The translations under genes and the position numbers were made by a program. From an uncultured Bacteroidales bacterium (GTDB lineage Bacteria; Bacteroidota; Bacteroidia; Bacteroidales; F082), in the NCBI GenBank assembly GCA_905234645.1, contig CAJOIS010000003.1, forward strand, positions 58,395 through 122,394: DNA of 64,000 bases, in the 5' to 3' direction. Below, one piece after another: positions 1-8,261 of this stretch. How positions within the stretch are numbered: the first letter of the stretch is position 1; the number at the start of each line of letters is the position of its first letter. Under the pieces are notes generated by a model. The model was not told the DNA's origin and ran no database searches. It saw only the letters and a program-made list of their open reading frames with translations.

Positions 1-173
1 CAACCGGTAACCCCGACGACGACGGTTACCTCTCAGCTCCTGAATGGCAACGTGAAATCAGTAGCCAGGTTGACCCGCAGTCTTACATCCAGATGTATCA
101 ATTGTATGTCAACGCAGGCGGCAACTATTCGATGCCTCGTCACATCAGACTCGGTATGAGTATCAACTTCTAA
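1..173 (+). CDS. TonB-dependent receptor / outer-membrane protein, C-terminal fragment (5' end outside the window)
   Basis: Open frame from base 3 reads ...TGNPDDDGYLSAPEWQREISSQVDPQSYIQMYQLYVNAGGNYSMPRHIRLGMSINF*, a terminal beta-strand ending in F as in TBDRs; followed by a large secreted protein and a PorV-like gene. Confidence 0.65.
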   Translation, partial: TGNPDDDGYLSAPEWQREISSQVDPQSYIQMYQLYVNAGGNYSMPRHIRLGMSINF

Positions 174-210
174 AATGCGAGACAATTCATAACGATAAAT
201 TACTAGTATT

Positions 211-3200
211 ATGAAGAATATATTTCGAATTTTGTTTGCGGCGCTGTTCATCGTTAGCGCTGTGATTCCAGGAAAGGCTGAGATGTACAAGTACGAGCAA
301 ACTGGCAACAAAGGCCAGCGTGCCGTCACCGCAGCCGGATGTACGCCATCCTCCTCGTTTGAATGGCTGGACATCAACAATGTCAGGACACGTATCAACT
401 CTGGTGGTGATATGTGGTGGGACCTTCCCGCTGGTACTGGTTCCAAGTACTTCATCCCTGCCAATAGTTCTACGACTTCGCTGTTTGCCGGTTCTTTATG
501 GATCGCTGGTGTCGACGTCAATGACCAGCTGAAGTGCGCTGCCCTGCGTTTCCGTCAGGTTGGTAACGACTATTACACTGGCCCTCTGACTGTTGACGGC
601 AAGGCCTCCATCGACGACGCCACCTGCGCCAGATGGGATAAGATCTTTAAGATCACCCGTGCCGAGGTGGATGAATTCCTTAACGATTGGGCTGATGGAA
701 GCCTCGACAACGACATCCCGTCCATCATCAAGAATTGGCCGGCCCACCCCACATCCTCCGATGAAGGTGTTGCCCACTATCTGGCTCCTTTCTACGACTA
801 TGATGGCGATGGTGAATATGACCCCAATGCGGGCGACTATCCTTACTATGACATCGACAACGAACTCTGCCACACCAAGATTCCGACCATGGAAGAAGAA
901 GTCTATGGCACGATGCATGGCTCCATCCTCGCCGACCAGGTGCTGAAAGGTGACCAAACCTTGTGGTGGATCTTCAACGATAAAGGTGCTTCACATACCG
1001 AGTCTGGCGGTCAAGCCATCGGTATTGAGGTGCGTGCCCAAGCTTTTGCTTTCGCCACCAACGACGAAATCAACAACATGACGTTCTATAGCTATGAAAT
1101 CATCAACCGTTCAACCTATACCTTGACGGGTACCTACTTCTCGCCTTGGACTGACGTTGACCTCGGTTATGGTTGGGACGACTATGTAGGTTGCGACGTC
1201 GCTCGTGGTCTAGGTTACGGTTATAACGGTAAGGCAGTCGACGGTAGCGGTGAACCCGAAGCCTATGGTAGCCAGCCTCCGGCGATTGGTATCGACTTCT
1301 TCCAAGGTCCTTATATGGATCCTGATGGAATTGACAACCCCAAGTACCAATATGTCTATACTCAAGTGATTGACCCTGTCAGTGGTGACTCTGTTCTGGT
1401 GGCTGTCGACTCTACTCAGATTGTTGACGAAAGCATCAATGGCGTGAACTTCGGCAACGGCATCGTCGACGATGAACGTTTCGGTATGCGTCGTTTCGTG
1501 TATCACAACAATTCCGACACTGATAACGGTGACCCGAAGACCGCTCCTCAGTATTACAACTACCTGCGTGGTATTTGGAAGAATGGTTCCAAGATGCGTT
1601 ATGGTGGTAATGCCTTCACGGGCAACGATGTGGTTGGTCCCGATTGCGACTTCATGTTCCCTGGCGATTCCGACCCGTGGAACTGGGGTACCAACGGCAT
1701 GCCTCCTGCGGGTGGCTACAACCAAGATGGTAAGTACTGGTCAGAAGAGCAATGCGGCAATGCACCTAACGACCGTCGTTTCATGCAGTCTGCTGGTCCC
1801 TTCACCTTGGAACCTGGTGCTGTCAACTACATCACCTTCGGTGTGCCGTGGGCTCGTGCCACTTCTGGTGGTGCCTGGGCTTCCGTCGAATTGCTGCGTG
1901 TGGTCGACGACAAGTGCCAAGCCTTGTTTGACAACTGCTTCAAGGTCATCGACGGTCCTAACGCTCCTGACCTGACTATTCGTGAGCTCGACCAGCAGTT
2001 GATTATCTATCTGTCTAATGCTCCTTTGTCGAACAACTATAAGGAAAAGTACACCGAACTCGATCCCGAGATTCCGGTTTCGAGAGTAGAATCCGAAGCC
2101 TATCATGAAGAGATTACCGTCAATATTGATGGTGTCGACAGCGTGCTGTTGAGTCCCATCGAGCAGTTCAACACTACCGAGATCTTCTACGACAGATACT
2201 ATCGCTTCGAAGGTTATAAAGTGTATCAGCTCGCCAATGCTGAAGTCGGTGCCGACGAACTGAACAACACTGACAAGGCTCGTCTGGTGTTCCAGTGCGA
2301 CGTCCGCAATAACGTGACCAGCCTGCTCAACTACGAATACGATGAATCGTTGCACGCTAATGTGCCCAAGATGAAAGTCGTGGGCGGTGATGCCGGTATT
2401 ACCCATAGCTTCGTTGTGACGGAAGACAAGTTCGCCACGGGTGACAACCCGAACCTCGTGAACCACAAAACTTATTACTTCATGGCTGTGGCTTACGCCT
2501 ATAATAATTATCTGACCTATAGCCAAGAAGACGCTACTGGCCTCCTGGGTCAGAAGAAGCCTTACCTCGAAGGTAGAAAGAACATCCAATGCTACACCGC
2601 TGTTCCGCATAAGACCGTCAACGGTACGGTGCTGAGAGCTACCTACGGCGACAAGCCCGCAGTTACTCGTCTCGTCGGTGTTGGTAATGGTGGCAACGAA
2701 CTTGAGCTTAGTGACGAGACTGTTGCTGAAATCTTAAGCAAGGGCCTTGCCGACTCTTACACTGTGACTTTTGACCATGGAGACACTATTGTTGAGTTCA
2801 ACGACAATAACCCCAATATCTCAGAACCTGTCCTCCTTGGTCACCTGGAATATCCAATTGCATATCATCCGGAATACAAGGCTGGTTATGGTCCTATCGA
2901 TGTCAAGATCGTTGACCCGTTGAATGTGAGATCGCACCGTTATGAGATTTGGTTCGAAGAAATGTTTGAGCAATATACGCACGACATTACCAAGAACACT
3001 GAAATCAGAGGTGACTCTGCCGCTCGTATGGTGAACCGTTGGTGGCTGAAGGATCTTGACGAACCCGAAGAGGAAGGCGTCAATCCTATCATCAGCGACA
3101 CGACGACCATTTTCGACAATGAACAGATGTTCATCGACCGCGGTATCTCCATTACCATTGCCCAGCCTTATGATATCGGTCGTATTTGGGTGGGCCAGTA

Positions 3201-4791
3201 TTTTGATGCTCCTCAGAATGCGGCTGATCCGAGCCCCGAGAACCCCGACAACTGGCACAACTATTATACAGTGGTTGCCCCCAACAATGGCGTCATTACT
3301 TCCTCGATTGAATTTGAGGATCCTACTAATGTCTGGTTGGATGGTATTCGCGATATCGATATCGCCGACTCTTACTTGAATTGGATCCGTTCAGGTACCT
3401 ATGCCTCCGGTGACGATGGTCAGTCATGGACCAATGACTATTATTGCTCCGCAGAAACCGGTGGTAGTAATGAACCTTGGGACCCCACCGAAAACTTTGA
3501 GAAGATTGCTCAACGTACTTGGGCTCCTGCTTTGCTCACCTCGTTCTGGAAGCAAGGCGGTGCTGATAACCCCGGTCCTCTCTACGGAAGTGCTTCGCGT
3601 AATAATGACAACTTCAAGAAGACTGCCAGTGTGGATATCGTCTTTACGTCCGATACCTCAAAGTGGAGCCGTTGCCCCGTCGTAGAAATGTGTACTGACA
3701 AGAACCTTTCGGAAGGTGGTGTCGAACGCTTCGCTCTCCGTAAGCACGCTTCCATCAATCCTGCTGGTAAGACCTGCGAAGACCTCGGTATCGAGCCTGA
3801 TCCGACTGATCCCAACAACCCCGCTTATATTGGTGAGCAAGGTATGGGTTGGTTCCCGGGCTATGTTATCGATGTTGAAACCGGTGCTCGTTTGAACATC
3901 GCCTATGGTGAGGACTCTTACCTTGAGGATATGGGTGGCCGCGACATGAAGTTTAACCCTGCCAAGTTGCAGAAGGCTACTGTCGACCAACTCTACGGTG
4001 AATCATCACAGCTCTATGATCCCGCCATCTTCCGTGGCACCGACAGCGAGCCTGTGTTTGGTGGCAAGCATTTCGTCTACATCTGGCGTATGGACTCCAT
4101 CCAGATGATTTCCTCGTCACCTTATCATAATGTGAAGAACTTTGCTTATGACGGCGGTCGCTTGTTGTACAACACGTTTGACTATATCCAGAACTTGACC
4201 AACCAGGGTGTTGCCAGAAACTTGATGGGTAACCTCTATAAGATGGTTGAGTGGATTGGCATGCCGATGGGTATTGAAGGAATGGAGTGGTTGCCTGAGG
4301 GCAACGACTGCCGTATCCGTATCCGTCTCGCTAAGCCTTACGCTCCTGGCTATGGTTACGACCTCCAGACCTCCAACGAGGATTTGATGATCAATGAGCT
4401 GAATCCCAAGTACCAGTTCACCATCGACGGTTGGGATCCGATTGCCAACGATCCTGAAAAGACCGAGGAAGACCTCAACCTCGTCACTGTGGTGCCTAAT
4501 CCTTACTATGCTTACGATACCTATGAGGGCAATGCTCTTACCAATAGGGTGAAGATTTGCAACCTGCCTGAGAAGTGCGTGGTTTCCATCTACACTTTGA
4601 GCGGCACGAAGGTGCGTCAGTTCCGTAAGGACAACGACAGCCCGAACATTGATTGGGACCTCACGAACTTTGCCAATACTCCTATCGCGAGCGGCTTCTA
4701 CCTGATTCACATCAAGGATCTGACTAGCGGTAGCGAGAGAGTCATCAAGTTCTTCGGTGCCATGCGTCAAGTTGACCTGAATACATTCTAA
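211..4791 (+). CDS. Large secreted protein (1526 aa) with T9SS-like C-terminal domain
   Basis: Signal peptide MKNIFRILFAALFIVSAVIPGKA; C-terminus VVPNPYYAYDTYEG...YTLSGTKVRQF...GFYLIHIKDLTSGSERVIKFFGAMRQVDLNTF resembles a T9SS CTD with a short extra tail. Confidence 0.8.
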   Translation: MKNIFRILFAALFIVSAVIPGKAEMYKYEQTGNKGQRAVTAAGCTPSSSFEWLDINNVRTRINSGGDMWWDLPAGTGSKYFIPANSSTTSLFAGSLWIAGVDVNDQLKCAALRFRQVGNDYYTGPLTVDGKASIDDATCARWDKIFKITRAEVDEFLNDWADGSLDNDIPSIIKNWPAHPTSSDEGVAHYLAPFYDYDGDGEYDPNAGDYPYYDIDNELCHTKIPTMEEEVYGTMHGSILADQVLKGDQTLWWIFNDKGASHTESGGQAIGIEVRAQAFAFATNDEINNMTFYSYEIINRSTYTLTGTYFSPWTDVDLGYGWDDYVGCDVARGLGYGYNGKAVDGSGEPEAYGSQPPAIGIDFFQGPYMDPDGIDNPKYQYVYTQVIDPVSGDSVLVAVDSTQIVDESINGVNFGNGIVDDERFGMRRFVYHNNSDTDNGDPKTAPQYYNYLRGIWKNGSKMRYGGNAFTGNDVVGPDCDFMFPGDSDPWNWGTNGMPPAGGYNQDGKYWSEEQCGNAPNDRRFMQSAGPFTLEPGAVNYITFGVPWARATSGGAWASVELLRVVDDKCQALFDNCFKVIDGPNAPDLTIRELDQQLIIYLSNAPLSNNYKEKYTELDPEIPVSRVESEAYHEEITVNIDGVDSVLLSPIEQFNTTEIFYDRYYRFEGYKVYQLANAEVGADELNNTDKARLVFQCDVRNNVTSLLNYEYDESLHANVPKMKVVGGDAGITHSFVVTEDKFATGDNPNLVNHKTYYFMAVAYAYNNYLTYSQEDATGLLGQKKPYLEGRKNIQCYTAVPHKTVNGTVLRATYGDKPAVTRLVGVGNGGNELELSDETVAEILSKGLADSYTVTFDHGDTIVEFNDNNPNISEPVLLGHLEYPIAYHPEYKAGYGPIDVKIVDPLNVRSHRYEIWFEEMFEQYTHDITKNTEIRGDSAARMVNRWWLKDLDEPEEEGVNPIISDTTTIFDNEQMFIDRGISITIAQPYDIGRIWVGQYFDAPQNAADPSPENPDNWHNYYTVVAPNNGVITSSIEFEDPTNVWLDGIRDIDIADSYLNWIRSGTYASGDDGQSWTNDYYCSAETGGSNEPWDPTENFEKIAQRTWAPALLTSFWKQGGADNPGPLYGSASRNNDNFKKTASVDIVFTSDTSKWSRCPVVEMCTDKNLSEGGVERFALRKHASINPAGKTCEDLGIEPDPTDPNNPAYIGEQGMGWFPGYVIDVETGARLNIAYGEDSYLEDMGGRDMKFNPAKLQKATVDQLYGESSQLYDPAIFRGTDSEPVFGGKHFVYIWRMDSIQMISSSPYHNVKNFAYDGGRLLYNTFDYIQNLTNQGVARNLMGNLYKMVEWIGMPMGIEGMEWLPEGNDCRIRIRLAKPYAPGYGYDLQTSNEDLMINELNPKYQFTIDGWDPIANDPEKTEEDLNLVTVVPNPYYAYDTYEGNALTNRVKICNLPEKCVVSIYTLSGTKVRQFRKDNDSPNIDWDLTNFANTPIASGFYLIHIKDLTSGSERVIKFFGAMRQVDLNTF

Positions 4792-4827
4792 TTTAATGTA
4801 ATTGCTAACCGTAAATAACTTATCATC

Positions 4828-5913
4828 ATGAAGAAATCATTTAGATATATCGTCTTGAGCTTTGTAATCCTTATGGGATTAAGTGCTCCTCAAGCATTTG
4901 CAGGAAATAAAGACCGTTCAGGCCAAGCTGGCGCCTCCGAGTTGCTCATTAACCCATGGGCAGCTTCGTCAGGTTGGGGTAATGCAGGCATGTCGTTCGT
5001 GCATGGCGTCGAGGCCATGTTCGGCAACGTGGCTGGCATCTCCTCATGCAATACTTTGGACTTGAACTTCACCCATACCAGCTGGCTGGTGGGCGTGGGC
5101 AACGATACGAGAATCTCCTCGTTCGGTGTCTTGGCTCGCGTGGGTGAATCAAGTGTGTTAGGTCTGTCATTCATGTCGTTCAGCATCGGTGAGGTTCCGA
5201 TTACCACAACCCAGAACCCCGACGGTGGCCTTGGTACCTTCAAGCCCAACCTGATGAACATCAACTTGGCCTTCGCCAAGTCGTTCTCCAACAGCATCAG
5301 CGGCGGTTTCAACTTGAAGATCATCAGCGAGTCCATCAAGGATATGAGTGGTGTCGGTGTCGCTTTGGATGCGGCCATCCAGTATGTCACTGGTCCTTAC
5401 GACAACATCCACTTCGGTGTCACGCTGAAGAACATCGGACCCACCATGAAGTTCTCTGGCGACGGTCTCTCGTTTAGGGCCTTCCTCGTCGAAGGTAGCA
5501 CGCAGCAGTTCACCATGGTGCAGCGCGTCGACGACTTCGAGCTGCCCACCCAGTTGAGCATCGCTGCCGCCTACGACTTCCTGTTTGCCGAAACCAACAG
5601 AATCACGGTGGCTGGTAACTTCAGCTCCAACTCCTTCACCAACGACCAATTCACCGCTGGTCTGGAGTATGCATGGAAGGAAATACTGATGATTCGTGCC
5701 GGTTACACCTATGAAAAGGGTATCTGGTCGAAGAACGGTATCCTCGATGACCCCGACTGCATGAACATCAACAGAGGCCTTAGCGCTGGCTTGTCAGTGC
5801 AAGTGCCGCTGACGAAGAAGGAAGATGGCATGAAGTTGGCTGTGGATTATTCCTTCAGAGACACCTATACCTTCAACGGCACGCATAGCGTGGGTGCAAG
5901 AATTATTTTCTAA
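4828..5913 (+). CDS. PorV/PorQ family protein
   Basis: Signal peptide, GASELLINPWAASSGWGNAGMSFVHGVEAMFGNVAGIS motif of PorV/PorQ beta-barrels, C-terminal ...VGARIIF. Confidence 0.85.
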   Translation: MKKSFRYIVLSFVILMGLSAPQAFAGNKDRSGQAGASELLINPWAASSGWGNAGMSFVHGVEAMFGNVAGISSCNTLDLNFTHTSWLVGVGNDTRISSFGVLARVGESSVLGLSFMSFSIGEVPITTTQNPDGGLGTFKPNLMNINLAFAKSFSNSISGGFNLKIISESIKDMSGVGVALDAAIQYVTGPYDNIHFGVTLKNIGPTMKFSGDGLSFRAFLVEGSTQQFTMVQRVDDFELPTQLSIAAAYDFLFAETNRITVAGNFSSNSFTNDQFTAGLEYAWKEILMIRAGYTYEKGIWSKNGILDDPDCMNINRGLSAGLSVQVPLTKKEDGMKLAVDYSFRDTYTFNGTHSVGARIIF

Positions 5914-5940
5914 TTCTGAGTAAGGAAAAGAAATAATTCG

Positions 5941-5948
5941 TATTTTTG
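5941..5948 (+). promoter_or_regulatory. Bacteroidetes -7 box TATTTTTG upstream of greA
   Basis: TATTTTTGCAG matches TAnnTTTG; no good -33 box seen. Confidence 0.5.
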
Positions 5949-5966
5949 CAGTCGCAAACCAAAAGA

Positions 5967-5997
5967 AGACCCTTATTTCGGTAAGGGTCTCTTTTTT
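5967..5997 (+). terminator. Intrinsic terminator between the putative promoter and greA
   Basis: AGACCCTTA-TTTCGG-TAAGGGTCT perfect 9-bp stem followed by CTTTTTT. Confidence 0.75.
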
Positions 5998-6029
5998 GCA
6001 ACCTGCTATGAAATAAACACATAATAACT

Positions 6030-6503
6030 ATGTCAGAAATCAAATACTTTACCCCAGAGGGGTTGCAGAAACTGAAAGAAGAACTCGACGATCTGATTCT
6101 TCGCGAGCGTCCGCGCATCGTGCAAGCCATCCAGGAGGCGCGTGACAAAGGTGACCTCTCGGAGAATGCAGAGTATGATGCCGCTAAGGAAGCCCAAGGC
6201 CTTCTGGAAGCCAAAATCGCAGAACTGCAAGACTTGATCTTTAACGCCCGCATCCTTGACGAATCGAAGATGGACAACTCCAAGGTGTTGCTCTATTCGA
6301 CGGTGAAAATCAAAAACACCAAGTCGGGTATGATGATGACCTATGCCATCGTTCCTGAGAAGGAGGCCAACTTCAAGGAAGGCAAGCTCTCCATCAACTC
6401 GCCCATCGGCCAAGGTTTGTTGGGCAAGCAGGTGGGTGACGTTGCTGAGATTCAGGTGCCTGCCGGTAAGGTGCAGTTTGAAATCGTTGAAATAACCCGT
6501 TAA
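6030..6503 (+). CDS. greA: Transcription elongation factor GreA
   Basis: YFTPEGLQKLKEELDDL...GDLSENAEYDAAKEAQ...SPIGQGLLGKQVGD signatures. Confidence 0.97.
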   Translation: MSEIKYFTPEGLQKLKEELDDLILRERPRIVQAIQEARDKGDLSENAEYDAAKEAQGLLEAKIAELQDLIFNARILDESKMDNSKVLLYSTVKIKNTKSGMMMTYAIVPEKEANFKEGKLSINSPIGQGLLGKQVGDVAEIQVPAGKVQFEIVEITR

Positions 6504-6513
6504 TAATGGATTT

Positions 6514-6906
6514 ATGGCTACTATCTTTTCAAGAATCATTCAAGGCGAGATCCCTTGCTATAAGATCGCTGAAGACGAGCGCTTCTTTGCTTTCATGGAC
6601 ATCAATCCCGTGATGAAGGGCCATACTCTGGTGGTGCCCAAGCACGAGGACGACTACATCTTCAACCTCGACGACGATGAGATTGGTGCTATGATGGTTT
6701 TCGCCAAGAAAGTGGCAAAGGCCATTGAGAAGGCTGTGCCTTGCAAGCGCATCGGGGTAGCCGTCATCGGTCTTGAAGTGCCTCATGCCCACATTCACCT
6801 CATTCCCATCACGCAAGAAGGCGACATGGACTTCAAGAAGGAACATGTCCACATGAGCCATGAGGAGTTCGTTGAGGTGCAGAAAAACATCGTGGAGCAA
6901 CTCTAA
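6514..6906 (+). CDS. HIT family protein
   Basis: FSRIIQGEIPCYKIAED...PHAHIHLIPI histidine triad. Confidence 0.96.
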   Translation: MATIFSRIIQGEIPCYKIAEDERFFAFMDINPVMKGHTLVVPKHEDDYIFNLDDDEIGAMMVFAKKVAKAIEKAVPCKRIGVAVIGLEVPHAHIHLIPITQEGDMDFKKEHVHMSHEEFVEVQKNIVEQL

Positions 6907-6926
6907 GGGGTTTTGGAATAGGTTTT

Positions 6927-6960
6927 GTGGAGACGGTGCATGCACCGTCTCCACATTTTT
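6927..6960 (+). terminator. Terminator formed by the 28-nt perfect palindrome GTGGAGACGGTGCATGCACCGTCTCCAC
   Basis: Perfect inverted repeat followed by A(T)6; same family as 31201-31228. Confidence 0.85.
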
Positions 6961-6988
6961 TATTACCTTTGCAGAAAATCCCTGAACG

Positions 6989-8260
6989 ATGAAAAAACTC
7001 ATCTTATTTGTATTGGCGCTTTGCATGGCATCAGGCCTCTTCGCCCAGGACTTCGGATTGTTGTGTGGCAACCTCAATTATCGCCCTGAAGTGCAGACCG
7101 TGCAGCTTTATGCCGATGGCAACCAACTGAACGACCCTGTCATTCCCCTGGAAGACATGAGGGAACGCCTCACGTTGTCGTTTGACATTATCGACGGAGA
7201 AGGGGAAGTGCTCAATTATACCTTTATCCATTGCAGTCACGACTGGCAACCTACCGAACTGCAGCGCATACAATATGCCTCAGGGTTCGACTCCGACCGT
7301 TTGGATGACTATGCCTTTTCGCGCAACACGCTGATAGAATATGTCAACTATCAGCTTAAGTTTCCCAAAGAAGACATGATGCCACTCATTTCGGGCAACT
7401 ATCTTCTCATTGTTTACGGCGACGATTTGAACGACTTGTATTTTACGCGCCGTTTTATGGTGGTCGATGAAAAAGCCCATGTGGGAGTCACTGTGCCGCG
7501 TTATCCCGATGACCTTGCCTTGACTGACACCCACCAACAGCTTGACATCAGGGTGAATATGAATAGCTATTTGACGGGCAACACCTCGCAATACAGTTAT
7601 TTGACGATACGACAGAATGGGCGTTGGGACAATGCCGCTGAGGGATTGAAACCCACCTATGTCTATCCTGATTATCTCTCGTTTGAGCATCATCCGCAGA
7701 CGGTTTTTGAAGCGACAAACCAATATAGACGTTTTAACACAAGCAACTTCTATTTCCAGTCGGAGAATCTGGCACATATCCGTCAAAACGAAGAGTCTTT
7801 TGAGATTGACATTGCCACTTGTGAATCAAGGGCGAGAAAGGCCTATGCCTCATATGAGGACATCCATGGCGAGAAGTACATCTATGTGGAGAATGACGAC
7901 CTTGATAATGCCACCGAGGCCGACTATTGCCGAGTGAACTTCTTCTACAAGAGCGAGTCGCCTTTGACACATGAGGACCTCTATATCATGGGCGCCCTCA
8001 ACGACTGGTGCTTCAATGAGAGCAACAAGATGCGCTACGACTATCGTTTGCATGGCTATACTTGCTCAATGGTGCTCAAGCAAGGCTATTACAATTTCAT
8101 GTTTGCCACTGTCGACCGTCAGACGGGCGAGGTGATGACCGACCTGACCGCTGGCAACCATTGGGAGACCAACAACGTCTATAAGCTGTATTTCTACTAT
8201 TACAACGCCCTTAAAGGCTACGATGAATTGGTGGGCTATACTACGGTGAATTCACATTGA
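6989..8260 (+). CDS. DUF5103 / type IX secretion system plug-domain protein
   Basis: Signal peptide; QLYADGNQLNDPVIPL...LSFDIIDGE...YTFIHCSHDWQP...YxNYQLKFP pattern of DUF5103. Confidence 0.85.
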   Translation: MKKLILFVLALCMASGLFAQDFGLLCGNLNYRPEVQTVQLYADGNQLNDPVIPLEDMRERLTLSFDIIDGEGEVLNYTFIHCSHDWQPTELQRIQYASGFDSDRLDDYAFSRNTLIEYVNYQLKFPKEDMMPLISGNYLLIVYGDDLNDLYFTRRFMVVDEKAHVGVTVPRYPDDLALTDTHQQLDIRVNMNSYLTGNTSQYSYLTIRQNGRWDNAAEGLKPTYVYPDYLSFEHHPQTVFEATNQYRRFNTSNFYFQSENLAHIRQNEESFEIDIATCESRARKAYASYEDIHGEKYIYVENDDLDNATEADYCRVNFFYKSESPLTHEDLYIMGALNDWCFNESNKMRYDYRLHGYTCSMVLKQGYYNFMFATVDRQTGEVMTDLTAGNHWETNNVYKLYFYYYNALKGYDELVGYTTVNSH

Positions 8261-8261
8261 T

